DNA of 64,000 bases from Glycomyces sp. TRM65418 (GCF_019710475.1 NZ_JAJFAX010000002.1:372001-436000), one strand, 5' to 3'; positions 1-8,865 are shown, numbered from the stretch's first letter. Made by a program: numbers and translations. Notes: generated by a model not told the origin, from the sequence alone.

Positions 1-662
1 GCACCCGCATGGGCGCCGGGCTGCCGAAGCAGCTCCTCGACGTCGCCGGGAAACCGATCCTGCAGCACACCCTCGAGGCCTTCGAGGCCGCCGAAGGCGT
101 CGACCGGATCGTGCTCGTCATGGCCGAGGGTTTCCACGACGCCGCCTGGGCCATTGCGAAAGCCGCGAATATGACAAAACTCTCGGCAGTGATCGACGGC
201 GGCGCGACCCGCGCCGACTCCTCCGTCGCGGCCATCCGCTGGGCGCAGGCGCAACCCGATGTCGGCGACGACGCGAAGCTGCTCCTCCACGATGCCGCCC
301 GCATGCTCGTCACCGGCCGGATCATCGCCGATGTCATTGCCGCCCTCGACGAGTGCGAAGCCGTCACCGCGGCGATCCCCTCCTCCGACACGGTCGTCGA
401 AGTGCGGGACGGACGCATCGTCGACGTCCCCGACCGCTCCCGGCTCGCCCGCGTGCAGACCCCCCAGGGCTTCCGCCTCGGCCTCATCGCCGCCGCCCAC
501 GCCGAGACCGCCGATCCCGGCGCCACCCCCACCGACGACTGCTCGGTGGTCCTGCGCCGCCGCCCCGACGTGCCCGTGCGCATCGTGGCCGGCGCCGAGC
601 GCAACCTCAAGGTGACCGAACCGGCGGACCTGGCCCTCGCCGAAGCCCTGCTCCGCAGCTGA
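1..662 (+). CDS. TarI/IspD-type cytidylyltransferase (5' truncated)
   Basis: The reading frame is open from the left edge, so the start codon and the first part of the nucleotide-binding loop lie outside the window. The first visible residues, TRMGAGLPKQLL, are the end of the IspD/TarI CTP-binding signature. Also present are the GGATRADS segment, the HDAAR motif and VQTPQGF, all typical of this fold. The family makes CDP-methylerythritol (IspD) or CDP-ribitol (TarI). The neighbours are a second nucleotidyltransferase and a TagF-like polymerase, so CDP-ribitol or a related CDP-polyol for a wall teichoic acid-like polymer is the better guess. Isoprenoid synthesis is not excluded. It ends with TGA; a 156-nt gap to the next gene contains a TAAACT box at 772-777 that may be a -10 element. 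Confidence 0.8.
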   Translation, partial: TRMGAGLPKQLLDVAGKPILQHTLEAFEAAEGVDRIVLVMAEGFHDAAWAIAKAANMTKLSAVIDGGATRADSSVAAIRWAQAQPDVGDDAKLLLHDAARMLVTGRIIADVIAALDECEAVTAAIPSSDTVVEVRDGRIVDVPDRSRLARVQTPQGFRLGLIAAAHAETADPGATPTDDCSVVLRRRPDVPVRIVAGAERNLKVTEPADLALAEALLRS

Positions 663-818
663 CGGTCACTGCAGGTCGCTCTCGCGCGACAAGCCGTATC
701 AGCAGCGGTTTCGCATGTGACGCCCGCGTGAACCGCGCGTTGGTCCATGCGTCACGGAACGTTCATCTAGGTAAACTTCACCAAACCATCATCCAAACCG
801 AACGAGGTGGCACTCGAC

Positions 819-1514
819 ATGTCCACGAACATCGTGATCCTCGCGGCCGGCGTCGGCTCCCGGCTCGGCAAGCCGCACCCGAAGCCGCTGACGCCGCTGA
901 ACACCGGCGAGACCATCCTCGGCCGCTCCCTGCGCCTGCTCACCTCCCGGTTCAGCCGCCACTCGATCCACCTCGTGGTCGGCTTCAAGAAAGAGGTGAT
1001 CATGGAGGAGGTGCCCGACGTCGGCTTCATCTACAACCAGGCCTACGGCGACACCAACACCTCCAAGAGCCTCCTCAAGGCCTTCAACATCCTCGGCCCC
1101 GGCGGCGTCCTCTGGCTCAACGGCGACGTCGTGTTCGACCCCCAGGTGCTCGACGTGATCCTGCCGCACATCGCCATGGACCGCTCCTTCGTCTCCGTCA
1201 ACACCGCGAAGGTCTCCGACGAAGAGGTGAAGTACACCCTCGGCGCCGACGGCTACATCAACAAGCTCTCCAAGCAGGTCACCGAGGGCGCCCTCGGTGA
1301 GGCCGTCGGGATCAACTACGTGTCGGCCGACGACCGCGCGATCGTGGCCAAGCGCCTCGCCGAGGTCGACGACCAGGAGTACTTCGAAGGCGGCATCGAG
1401 CTGGCCATCGAGAAGGACGGCCTCAAGTTCGAGGCGGTCGACATCTCCCAGCACCAGGTCATCGAAGTCGACTTCGCCGAGGACCTCGACAACGTCAACC
1501 GGCACTTCAAATAG
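819..1514 (+). CDS. LicC/MobA-like sugar or alcohol-phosphate nucleotidyltransferase
   Basis: A 231-residue single-domain nucleotidyltransferase. The N-terminus carries the NTP-binding signature ILAAGVGSRLG followed by PKPLTPL, and NGDVVFDP supplies the metal-binding aspartate after a central beta strand. Such enzymes (LicC and relatives) activate phosphorylated choline, glycerol or sugars as CDP or UDP derivatives for surface polymers. The ATG at 819 is chosen over the in-frame GTG at 807 because GAGGTGG at 804-810 is a good ribosome site for it. It lies between a TarI-like gene and a TagF-like gene on the same strand, which supports a role in making a precursor for a polyol-phosphate polymer. 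The substrate cannot be read from the sequence. Confidence 0.75.
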   Translation: MSTNIVILAAGVGSRLGKPHPKPLTPLNTGETILGRSLRLLTSRFSRHSIHLVVGFKKEVIMEEVPDVGFIYNQAYGDTNTSKSLLKAFNILGPGGVLWLNGDVVFDPQVLDVILPHIAMDRSFVSVNTAKVSDEEVKYTLGADGYINKLSKQVTEGALGEAVGINYVSADDRAIVAKRLAEVDDQEYFEGGIELAIEKDGLKFEAVDISQHQVIEVDFAEDLDNVNRHFK

Positions 1515-1604
1515 GCAGCATCCGCACCGGCGGAGCCGGCGGGTGAGAAGCACGGGCGACACCTCGCGGTACCGCCCAGAACGACTGAGCAGAGGCACGG
1601 CGAG

Positions 1605-3311
1605 TTGAAGCAGCTCCTGAAATCCTGGCCCCTCCGATTGAACCTCCTGTCCGTCCTGGCCGTCGCCGCCGCCGTGGCACTCCAGGACCGCCCCTGGCTG
1701 ACGGTCGGACTCGCCCTCGCGGTCTTCGGCGTCGGCGCCTGGCGGTATCGCGACGACGTCGCGACCCTCCGCAGCGCCCGTGCGCTCACCGCGTTCGCCC
1801 TGCTGGTCACCGTCTGGTACGACGGCGGCCTCGACCGCTGGCCCCTGCTCCTGGCCGGGGCCGGGATGATGCTCTTCATCACCGCCGCCGACCTCGTCGC
1901 GCGGGCCCTGAACGTCGGCTACCTCCAGACCTACAACCTCAACATCGTCCGCGGCCGCCGCGAGCGGTGGACCTCCCCGCCGGCGATCGCGCGGATGATG
2001 AACGTCCTCTCCGTCCTCTACGCGCTCGCCGCGATGCCCGCCGGACGCTTCGGCTTCGCCACCGACCTGGCGTTCATGGTGATCGCCGGGGCCGCCTTCG
2101 GATGGACCAGCCTGGCCGTGCTGCGCAACTACCTGCACCGCCGCACCGTCTCCCACCCGGTCGACATCCAGGTCCTCAGCGCGGTCCGCCGTCTCCAGCC
2201 GAAGTTCGTGATTCACTTCGCCGGGACCCGCGAGTCGGAATACCAGCTCACGATGTGGCTCGACTACTTCACGGCCGTCGGCGACCCGTACCTCATCATC
2301 ATCCGCGACCAGTACCTCGTCGACGGCATCGCCTCGCGCACCGACGCCCCGATCGTGGTCGTGCCCGCCCAGTCGGTCCTCGACACGCTCCTGCCCGAGA
2401 GCGTCCGCGCCTGCTACTACGTCAACCACGCCGTCAAGAACGCCCAACTCGTCAAACTCGACAAGTACCTCCACGTGCAGCTCATGCACGGCGACTCCGA
2501 CAAGGCCATCAGCCGCAGCCCCGTCTCGCTCATGTACGACCGCGTCTTCGTGGCCGGCCAGGCCGGGATCGACCGCTACCACCGCCACGGCGTCGACATC
2601 CCGAACTACAAGTTCCGCAAGATCGGCCGCCCGCAATTGCACGACCTCCAGGTCGGCCCCCGCGACAAGCGCGAGGGGGACCGCCGGACCGTCCTCTACA
2701 CCCCCACCTGGACCGGCCTCACCGCCGACGTCAACTACTCGTCCCTCAAACAGGGCAAGAAGATCGTGCGGGCCCTCCTCAAACGCGACGTCAACATCAT
2801 CTTCCGCACCCACCCCTACACCCGCACCAACGCCGCGTACCACGCGCTGGCCGAGGACATCAAGGGCATCATCGCCGCCGACGCGGCCGCGAGCGGGCGG
2901 GCACACCGATGGGGCGAGCGGGCCGAGAGCGCCATGAGCCTCTCCGACTGCATCAATGCCGCCGACGTCGCGATCTCGGACATCAGCGGCACCGCCTCCG
3001 ACTGGCTCTACTGCGGCCGCCCGTTCGCGATGACCGACCCCAAGGGCTTCAAAGAGCGCTACCTGGAGGAGTTCCCCTTGGCCAAGGCCGCGTACCTGCT
3101 CGATCCGGACGCGGGGAACATCGAACGGGTGCTGGACGAGCTGCTGGAGCGCGACTCCAAGGCCGACCTGCGTGCCGCCACCCGCGAGTACTACCTGGGT
3201 GACATCAAGCCGGGAGACCTGGTCGACCTGTTCAAAGCCGAGGTCAAGGCCACGTACGAGCAGCCCGTGCGCAAGATCGCGACCGGCGGGTCGGCGCTGC
3301 TCGCGGCCTGA
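1605..3311 (+). CDS. CDP-glycerol/ribitol glycerophosphotransferase, TagF/TagB-like
   Basis: A 568-residue protein with a TTG start preceded by AGAGG at 1591-1595. The first ~170 residues hold several hydrophobic segments, an unusual membrane-anchoring N-terminus for this family. The C-terminal half has the family hallmarks: VLYTPTWTG, IIFRTHPYTR, SDCINAADVAISDISGTASDWLYCGRPF (given here in pieces of a longer motif around positions 2930-3030) and a terminal helix region. TagF/TagB enzymes move glycerol-phosphate or ribitol-phosphate from a CDP donor onto a lipid-linked teichoic acid chain at the inner membrane face. It follows the two nucleotidyltransferases by 90 nt, consistent with one pathway. 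The gene ends 3 nt before the convergent gene on the other strand. Confidence 0.85.
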   Translation: MKQLLKSWPLRLNLLSVLAVAAAVALQDRPWLTVGLALAVFGVGAWRYRDDVATLRSARALTAFALLVTVWYDGGLDRWPLLLAGAGMMLFITAADLVARALNVGYLQTYNLNIVRGRRERWTSPPAIARMMNVLSVLYALAAMPAGRFGFATDLAFMVIAGAAFGWTSLAVLRNYLHRRTVSHPVDIQVLSAVRRLQPKFVIHFAGTRESEYQLTMWLDYFTAVGDPYLIIIRDQYLVDGIASRTDAPIVVVPAQSVLDTLLPESVRACYYVNHAVKNAQLVKLDKYLHVQLMHGDSDKAISRSPVSLMYDRVFVAGQAGIDRYHRHGVDIPNYKFRKIGRPQLHDLQVGPRDKREGDRRTVLYTPTWTGLTADVNYSSLKQGKKIVRALLKRDVNIIFRTHPYTRTNAAYHALAEDIKGIIAADAAASGRAHRWGERAESAMSLSDCINAADVAISDISGTASDWLYCGRPFAMTDPKGFKERYLEEFPLAKAAYLLDPDAGNIERVLDELLERDSKADLRAATREYYLGDIKPGDLVDLFKAEVKATYEQPVRKIATGGSALLAA

Positions 3312-3314
3312 GGC

Positions 3315-4145
3315 TCAGCGCCACCGCGTCGGCATCGCGAGGCGTTCGGCGGCCCGCGCGGTCGCCGGGTGCGGGGCCACCTGGCCGAGCTTCTCGCGGC
3401 GTTCGCAAAGCTCCGCGAGCCGTTCGTAGGCGGCCCGCCCGAGCAGTTCGACCAGCTCGGTCGCGTAGGACCGGTAGACCGGCTCGGCCGCGGTGTGCGC
3501 CAGCGGCGAGCCGGTGCACCACCAGTCGAAGTCGTGGCCGCCGGGGCCCCAGGACGGGCGGTCGAACTCGGTGATGAGCGTGACCGAGACTTCGCGGCCG
3601 TCGGCGCGGTGGTCGGTCCTGAAGTCCCGCTTCACCGGCAGCTGCCAGCACACCTCGGGCTTGTACGCCATCGGGTGGACGCCGTCGCGCATCGCCTGCT
3701 GGTGCAGGACGCATCCGGCGCCGGCGCCGAAGCCCTCGCGGTTGTGGAAGACGCACGCGCCGTCGACGACCGCGGTCTTCTTCGCGGGCTCCTCCTCGCC
3801 GTCCTCGTTCTCCAGCGTGTCGTCCACGATGGTCTCGCCCCAGGGCCGGTGCAGCTGCCAGGTCTCGGGGGTCAGCTTCTTGACGATCTTCCTGACCCGC
3901 TTGATGTCGTCGGCGTCGGTGTAGAACGCGCCGTGCAGGCAGCAGCCGTCGGCCGGGCGCTCCAGGTCGATGCCCGGGCAGCTCGGCCGCCCGCTCCGGT
4001 CGCCGTCCCCGGACCCCCCGGTGAAGATGCAGCCCCAGCGGGAGAGCAGCCAGGTCAGATCGGCCCGCACCATGGTGTCGGGATCGTCGGGATCGAAGAA
4101 CTCCACCCACTCGCGGTCGAAGTCCAGGCCCACCTCGTCGGTCAT
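3315..4145 (-). CDS. Cysteine-rich conserved protein of unknown function
   Basis: A 276-residue cytoplasmic protein with no signal peptide or membrane segment. It contains about nine cysteines, several clustered: GCIFTGGSG, SCPGIDLE, GCCLHGAFY and, further on, ACVFHNREGFG, GCVLHQQA and VCWQLPV, with adjacent histidines. This spacing resembles Fe/Zn-chelating proteins with scattered CxxxC-type ligands, but I cannot assign a named function. An upstream in-frame start at 4241 exists. The ATG at 4145 is preferred because TACCGT lies exactly 6 nt before it, the layout of a leaderless transcript, and because the extra 32 residues would run through the promoter of the divergent gene at 4210. Confidence 0.65.
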   Translation of the reverse strand: MTDEVGLDFDREWVEFFDPDDPDTMVRADLTWLLSRWGCIFTGGSGDGDRSGRPSCPGIDLERPADGCCLHGAFYTDADDIKRVRKIVKKLTPETWQLHRPWGETIVDDTLENEDGEEEPAKKTAVVDGACVFHNREGFGAGAGCVLHQQAMRDGVHPMAYKPEVCWQLPVKRDFRTDHRADGREVSVTLITEFDRPSWGPGGHDFDWWCTGSPLAHTAAEPVYRSYATELVELLGRAAYERLAELCERREKLGQVAPHPATARAAERLAMPTRWR

Positions 4146-4151
4146 CCTGCA

Positions 4152-4157
4152 ACGGTA
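4152..4157 (-). promoter_or_regulatory. Leaderless promoter -10 box for the cysteine-rich gene
   Basis: Read on the minus strand the box is TACCGT, followed by 6 nt and the ATG at 4145. A -10 box this close places the transcription start at or next to the start codon. It faces another such box at 4198-4203, giving a compact divergent promoter pair in 64 bp. Confidence 0.55.
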
Positions 4158-4197
4158 CCCGCGCGCAAGGCCTCCAATCCGCACGCGCGACACGGCG

Positions 4198-4203
4198 TAC
4201 CCT
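4198..4203 (+). promoter_or_regulatory. Leaderless promoter -10 box for the sugar isomerase gene
   Basis: TACCCT followed by 6 nt and the GTG at 4210. No ribosome site precedes the GTG, which supports a leaderless mRNA starting at the G of the start codon. Confidence 0.55.
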
Positions 4204-4209
4204 GGTGTC

Positions 4210-5007
4210 GTGACGCACGCGCCGGTTCTGTTGTCGACCACCTCCGTCTATCCCGAGCCGACCGCGGTGGGCTTCGAACTCGCCGCCGAACTCGGTTACG
4301 ACGGAGTCGAGCTGATGGTCTTCACCGACCGCGTCTCACAGGACCCGGCGGCCGCGGCCAGTCTCGCCAAGCACTACGGCGTCAAGATCGGCGCGGTCCA
4401 CGCCCCGTGCCTGCTGGTCACGCAGCGGGTGTGGAGCGCCGACCCGTGGACGCGGCTGCGTCGCTCGGTGCAGGCCGCCGAGTACCTGGACTCGCCCACG
4501 GTGGTGATCCACCCGCCCTTCTCCTGGCAGCGGGAGTACGCCTCGAAGTTCTCCACCGTCCTCGACGGACTCAAGGCCCGCTACCCGCATGTCACGATCG
4601 CGGTCGAGAACATGTTCCCGCTCAAAGTCGGCAAGCGGAACCTCGTGCCCTACCGCCCGCACTGGGACCCGACCCGGCACGGCTACGACTCCTACACCCT
4701 CGACCTGTCCCACTGCGCCGCCTCCGGGGCCGACGCGATCGCCATGGCACAGCGCATGGGCAAGGGACTCCGGCACATCCACCTCTGCGACGGCAACGAG
4801 CCCGGCTCCGACCAGCACCTCGTTCCCGGGCGCGGCAAGCAGCCGTGCGCCGAACTGCTCGCCTCCCTCGGCAGGACCGACTGGGACGGCTCGATCACCG
4901 TCGAGGTCTCTACCCGCAAGTCGGGCAACCGCACCCGCCGCGCGGTCGACCTCGCCGAGTCCCTCAAGTTCGCCCGCGACGGCCTCGCGGCGGGCCGCCG
5001 CCCCTGA
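4210..5007 (+). CDS. Sugar phosphate isomerase/epimerase (xylose isomerase-like TIM barrel)
   Basis: A 265-residue protein of the AP endonuclease 2/xylose isomerase-like superfamily. Visible barrel features are ELGYDGVEL near the N-terminus, VHAPCLL, VVIHPPFSWQ, the metal-ligand region VAVENMFP (as IAVENMFP), LDLSHCAASG, IHLCDGNEPG and ITVEVSTRK, which follow the usual strand order with Glu, Asp and His ligands. Family members isomerise or epimerise sugars and polyols; the substrate here is unknown. The GTG start is set by the leaderless promoter box just upstream. Reading further upstream would run through the divergent gene. It is not obviously part of the polysaccharide operon, because a promoter region separates it from the aminotransferase gene downstream. 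Confidence 0.75.
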   Translation: MTHAPVLLSTTSVYPEPTAVGFELAAELGYDGVELMVFTDRVSQDPAAAASLAKHYGVKIGAVHAPCLLVTQRVWSADPWTRLRRSVQAAEYLDSPTVVIHPPFSWQREYASKFSTVLDGLKARYPHVTIAVENMFPLKVGKRNLVPYRPHWDPTRHGYDSYTLDLSHCAASGADAIAMAQRMGKGLRHIHLCDGNEPGSDQHLVPGRGKQPCAELLASLGRTDWDGSITVEVSTRKSGNRTRRAVDLAESLKFARDGLAAGRRP

Positions 5008-5090
5008 CCGCGCCGCCCGGCCCCATCGGCCGCCGGCGCGCCCCCGACCCGGTATGTGACACCTGCTCGCCGCGGGGAGTTCTCAGTGCG

Positions 5091-5116
5091 TTCACAAAGT
5101 CCCGTCTCTGTATGAT
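5091..5116 (+). promoter_or_regulatory. Candidate promoter of the aminotransferase operon
   Basis: TATGAT at 5111-5116 is a near-consensus -10 box about 49 nt before the GTG at 5165. TTCACA at 5091-5096 could be the -35 element but the spacer is only 14 nt, shorter than usual. This is the only promoter-like site before the run of genes from 5165 to 11138, which are tightly packed. Confidence 0.4.
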
Positions 5117-5164
5117 CGACGGTGCATAGAGACCGACATCCGGCGAACGTTCGGGGAGAATCAC

Positions 5165-6262
5165 GTGCCAGATCAAGACCGGGAGTTCATTCCTCCGGCG
5201 AAGCCCCACATCGGCGAGGCCGAGATCGAAGCGGCCGTCCGGGTGCTGCGCAGCGGCATGGTGGTGCAGGGACCGGAGGTGGCCGCCTTCGAGGACGAGT
5301 TCGCCAAGATCGCCGGGACCGGCGAATGCGTCGCGGTGAACTCGGGCACCTCGGCGCTCCAGCTCGCGCTCCTCGCCATGGGCGTGGGCCCCGGCGACGA
5401 GGTCATCGTCCCCTCGTTCTCCTTCGCGGCCAGCGCGAACGCGGTCCGCCTCGTGGGCGCCGACCCCGTGTTCGCCGACATCGAGCCCGGCAGCTTCTGC
5501 ATCGACCCCGAGCACGCCGCCTCGCTGATCGGCCCCAAGACCGTCGCGATCATGCCGGTCCACCTGTACGGCCACCCCGCGGACATGACCCGTCTCACCG
5601 CGCTCGCCGAGCGGCACGACCTGCGGATCATCGAGGACGCCTGCCAGGCCCACGGCGCGCAGGTCGACGGCCGTCCCGTCGGCTCCTTCGGCACCGCGGG
5701 CACGTTCAGCTTCTATCCGACGAAGAACATGCACGCGCTCGAGGGCGGCATGGTCTCCACCGACGACCCCAAGCTGGCCCGGACCCTGCGGCTGCTGCGC
5801 AACCAGGGCATGGAGGCGCGGTACCAGAACGAGATCGTCGGCGCGAACATGCGCATGACGGACGTCTCGGCCGCGATCGGCCGCGTGCAGTTGACGCAGC
5901 TGCCCGAGTGGACGGAGCGGCGCATCCGCAACGCCGCCCGTCTGGACGCGGGGCTCGCCGGCGTCGAGGGCGTCGTCGTCCCGCCGGTGTCCCCGGGAGC
6001 GCGGCACATCTACCACCAGTACACGGTGCGCGTGCCGCGGGGCCGCGACGCCGCCTTGGAGCAGCTGAAGGCCGCCGGGATCGGCAGCGCCGTCTACTAC
6101 CCGATCCCGATCCACCGGCTCGCCCCGTACGCTCACCTGGGCGCGGCGCTCCCGGAGACCGACCGGGCCGCGGCCGAGGTGCTCTCGCTCCCCGTCCACC
6201 CGTCGCTGAGCGACGACGACCTCGACCGCGTCATCGCAGCGGTCGCCGCTTTGGAGCTGTGA
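5165..6262 (+). CDS. WbpE-type sugar aminotransferase (DegT/DnrJ/EryC1/StrS family)
   Basis: A 365-residue PLP enzyme of the sugar aminotransferase family. The Schiff-base lysine is Lys187 in SFYPTKNM. Other family marks are NSGTSALQLAL (cofactor phosphate site), EDACQAHGA (pyridine-nitrogen aspartate) and RMTDVSAAIGRVQL. The N-terminal IPPAKPHIGEAEI block and the length are typical. With the adjacent dehydrogenase it most likely converts UDP-3-keto-GlcNAcA to UDP-2-acetamido-3-amino-glucuronate using glutamate. The GTG start has GGGGAG at about 5153-5158. It is the first gene of a packed block; the next gene begins 4 nt after its stop. Other 3- or 4-amino sugars are possible. Confidence 0.85.
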   Translation: MPDQDREFIPPAKPHIGEAEIEAAVRVLRSGMVVQGPEVAAFEDEFAKIAGTGECVAVNSGTSALQLALLAMGVGPGDEVIVPSFSFAASANAVRLVGADPVFADIEPGSFCIDPEHAASLIGPKTVAIMPVHLYGHPADMTRLTALAERHDLRIIEDACQAHGAQVDGRPVGSFGTAGTFSFYPTKNMHALEGGMVSTDDPKLARTLRLLRNQGMEARYQNEIVGANMRMTDVSAAIGRVQLTQLPEWTERRIRNAARLDAGLAGVEGVVVPPVSPGARHIYHQYTVRVPRGRDAALEQLKAAGIGSAVYYPIPIHRLAPYAHLGAALPETDRAAAEVLSLPVHPSLSDDDLDRVIAAVAALEL

Positions 6263-6266
6263 TCGG

Positions 6267-7289
6267 ATGACCTCCGCAAACCTGCGCGCCGGCCTGGTCG
6301 GCATGGGCGCGATGGGACGCAACCACGCCCGAGTCCTCCATTCCCTTCCCGGCGTCGACCTGGTCGGCGTCGCGGACCCGGTGGCCGATCCGGCCGCCGT
6401 CCCGGGCGGGGCCGCGCTGGTGCCGGACGTCGAGGCGCTGATCGCCCTCGGGCTCGACTACGCGGTGGTGGCCTGCCCCACGGCGTACCACGAGCAGGTG
6501 GGGCTGGCGCTCGCCGACGCCGGGGTGCACGTGCTCATCGAGAAGCCGCTGGCGCACACCACGAAGGCCGCGAAGGTGCTGGCCGAGGCGTTCGAGTCGC
6601 GCGGCCTGGTGGCCGCGGTGGGCCACATCGAGCGGTTCAACCCGGCGGTGATCGGCATGCGCGAGCGGCTGAAGGCCGGCGAGCTGGGGGACATCCTCCA
6701 GGTCGTGACGCGCCGACAGGGGCCGTTCCCGGGGCGCATCGCCGATGTCGGGGTGGTCAAGGACCTGGCGACGCACGACATCGACCTCACCGGGTTCGTG
6801 ACGGGCCAGTCGTACCGGACGGTCACCGCGCACACGGTGTCGCGGTCGGGCCGCGAGCACGAGGACATGCTGGCGTCGGTCGGGCTGCTCTCGGGCGGGG
6901 CGATCGCGAACCACTCGGTGAACTGGCTGAGCCCGTTGAAGGAGCGCACGGCCGTGGTCACCGGGGATCGGGGCTGCTTCGTGGCGGACACGCTGACGGC
7001 CGATCTGACGTTCTACGCCAACGGGGTCGAGCACACCGAGTGGGAGGCGCTGCAGGCGTTCCGCGGAGTCTCCGAGGGCGACATGGTGCGTTACGCGATC
7101 CGCAAGCGCGAGCCGCTGCTGGTCGAGCACGAGCACTTCCGCGACGCGGTGCTGGGCGAGCCGAACGACATCGTGGACCTGCGCCAGGGCGCGACCACGG
7201 TGGAGGTGTCGGAGTCGATGCTGCGGTCGGCCGCCACGGGCGAGTCGGTCGTGATCGGCGAGGGCCGGGATTCGAGCGCCTCGGCATGA
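6267..7289 (+). CDS. WbpB/WlbA-type UDP-GlcNAc(A) 3-dehydrogenase, Gfo/Idh/MocA family
   Basis: A 340-residue NAD-dependent sugar dehydrogenase. The N-terminal Rossmann fold has GLVGMGAMGRNHARVL. The catalytic EKPLA motif is present, and GHIERFNPAV is characteristic of the subgroup acting on UDP-GlcNAc-type substrates. VKDLATHDIDL provides the conserved histidine-aspartate site. The family oxidises C3 of UDP-GlcNAcA to the 3-keto sugar, which a WbpE aminotransferase then aminates; that aminotransferase lies immediately upstream, 4 nt away. The stop overlaps the ATG of the following glycosyltransferase (ATGA), so the genes are probably translated together. Confidence 0.85.
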   Translation: MTSANLRAGLVGMGAMGRNHARVLHSLPGVDLVGVADPVADPAAVPGGAALVPDVEALIALGLDYAVVACPTAYHEQVGLALADAGVHVLIEKPLAHTTKAAKVLAEAFESRGLVAAVGHIERFNPAVIGMRERLKAGELGDILQVVTRRQGPFPGRIADVGVVKDLATHDIDLTGFVTGQSYRTVTAHTVSRSGREHEDMLASVGLLSGGAIANHSVNWLSPLKERTAVVTGDRGCFVADTLTADLTFYANGVEHTEWEALQAFRGVSEGDMVRYAIRKREPLLVEHEHFRDAVLGEPNDIVDLRQGATTVEVSESMLRSAATGESVVIGEGRDSSASA

Positions 7290-8863
7290 GCACGGTTCCG
7301 GATGTCAGCGTCGTCATCCCGGTCTACAACACCATGCCGTACTTGACGGCGTGCCTCGACTCGCTGGCGGCGCAGACGCTGCGCCCGGACCGGTTCGAGG
7401 TCGTGGCCGTCGACGACGGCTCGACCGACGGCAGCGGCGCCGAGCTGGACCGCTTCGCGGCCGAGCACGCGAACGTGACCGTGGTCCACCAGGCGAACTC
7501 GGGCGGTCCGGCCGGGCCGTGCAACGCGGCGCTGGAGCTGGTGCGGGGTCGTTACGTGCTCTTCCTCGGATCGGACGACTACCTCGGGACCGAGGCGCTG
7601 GAGCGGATGACCGCCGCGGCCGACGAGTGGGGCTCGGAGGTGCTGCTGTGCAAGATGGTCGGCGTGGGCGGCCGCAAGGCGCCCCCGGTGTTCGAGCGCA
7701 CGATCCCCGACGTGGACTACCCCAACAACGACCTGGCGTGGGCGCTGTCGAACACGAAGCTGTTCTCGCGCGAGCTGATCGAGCGCGAGGGCCTGCGCTT
7801 CCCCGAGGGCATGCAAGTGCTCTCCGACGGCCCGTTCACCTTGCGGGCCATGGCGAAGGCCCGGAGGGTCTCGGTCGAGGCCGACTACGACCACTACTAC
7901 GCGGTCAAGCGTGAGCAGGGCGAGAACCTGACCTACGCGACCGCGCCCTTCGGTTGGATCGACGCCGCCGAGCGGCTGATCGCCCTCACCGTGGAGCTGT
8001 TCCCGCCCGGCGAGGGCCGGGACGACCTGATCTACCGGGTGTTCTCGCGTGAGATCCACAAGTGCCTGCAGCCGCATTTCCTCGGTGTCGAGCCGGCCGA
8101 TCGCCGCGAGTACTGGGAGGCGGTCGCGGACTTCTGCGACGAGCACCTGACCGAGCAGGTGCGCCGACGCCTCCCCACCGAGAAGCGCGTCCGCGTCTCG
8201 CTCGCGCACGCCCGCGACTGGGACCTGCTCGAGGAGTCCCTGCGCGCGGACTCGCCGACGTTCCTGGTCGAGGACGGCCGCGTGTTCGTGCGCTACCCCG
8301 GCTTCCGCGACGGACGACCCGACGAGTGGTACCTGGCCGACGCCGAGCGGGTGACGGGGCGCCTCGCGAAGGGGATCGTGCCGGTGGATCTGGCGTGGGC
8401 GGGGGACCGCAAGAGCGGTCACTTCCTCGAGTACTGGTTCCGCCTCCCGGTGGCCGGGCTGGAGCCCGACCAGGTGAGCGTCGGGGTGAAGCGGCTCGGC
8501 CAGGGCGAGCCGGCCGCTCCGCGCCACTCGCTCCCGGTCGAGGAGCGCACTCCTCTCGACGATGTGGCCGAGATCGAGCTGCGTCCTGACGGGGACACCG
8601 TGATCGTCGCGGCGCGGCTGTCGCTCGAGGCGCTCGCCGGTGGCCCGGGCCGCTGGTCGCTGCGCACGCAGCTGACGATGGGGGCGTTCGTCTACGATCT
8701 GCCTCTCAAGACCGTCCGCGGGCCGGTCCAGCGCCATGGCCGCCCGCTCGGGATGTCCGTCGACTGGGGGGCCCGGCGCAGCGTCGTGATGCACTCGGTC
8801 GGTCGGCCCTCCTTGAAACGCCGCGTGGCGAGCCTCGTCGGCCTGAATACGAGCAGGAAGTGA
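7286..8863 (+). CDS. Glycosyltransferase family 2 with long C-terminal region
   Basis: A 525-residue inverting GT-A transferase. The first ~230 residues carry VSVVIPVYNTMPYL, the DDGSTDGS nucleotide-binding motif, NSGGPAGPCNAAL and FLGSDDYL (the DXD-type metal site). The remaining ~290 residues are not obviously catalytic. They contain segments rich in beta-strand-like and charged residues and probably form an acceptor or partner-binding domain, as in many actinobacterial teichoic and capsular GT2 enzymes. No membrane segments are evident. The start overlaps the preceding stop by 4 nt. It probably adds one sugar of the repeat unit; donor and linkage are unknown. Confidence 0.8.
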   Translation: MSTVPDVSVVIPVYNTMPYLTACLDSLAAQTLRPDRFEVVAVDDGSTDGSGAELDRFAAEHANVTVVHQANSGGPAGPCNAALELVRGRYVLFLGSDDYLGTEALERMTAAADEWGSEVLLCKMVGVGGRKAPPVFERTIPDVDYPNNDLAWALSNTKLFSRELIEREGLRFPEGMQVLSDGPFTLRAMAKARRVSVEADYDHYYAVKREQGENLTYATAPFGWIDAAERLIALTVELFPPGEGRDDLIYRVFSREIHKCLQPHFLGVEPADRREYWEAVADFCDEHLTEQVRRRLPTEKRVRVSLAHARDWDLLEESLRADSPTFLVEDGRVFVRYPGFRDGRPDEWYLADAERVTGRLAKGIVPVDLAWAGDRKSGHFLEYWFRLPVAGLEPDQVSVGVKRLGQGEPAAPRHSLPVEERTPLDDVAEIELRPDGDTVIVAARLSLEALAGGPGRWSLRTQLTMGAFVYDLPLKTVRGPVQRHGRPLGMSVDWGARRSVVMHSVGRPSLKRRVASLVGLNTSRK

Positions 8864-8865
8864 AC

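Noticed and set aside
1-662. IspD of the isoprenoid pathway
   Set aside because: Not excluded, but no ispF or other MEP gene is adjacent and the context is teichoic acid-like, so it was called TarI/IspD-type.
789-2906. Long minus-strand open frame (705 codons) opposite the nucleotidyltransferase and TagF-like genes
   Set aside because: Its product is Val/Asp/Gly/Glu-rich without any motif, while the plus strand encodes two recognisable proteins. It is a by-product of high GC in third positions.
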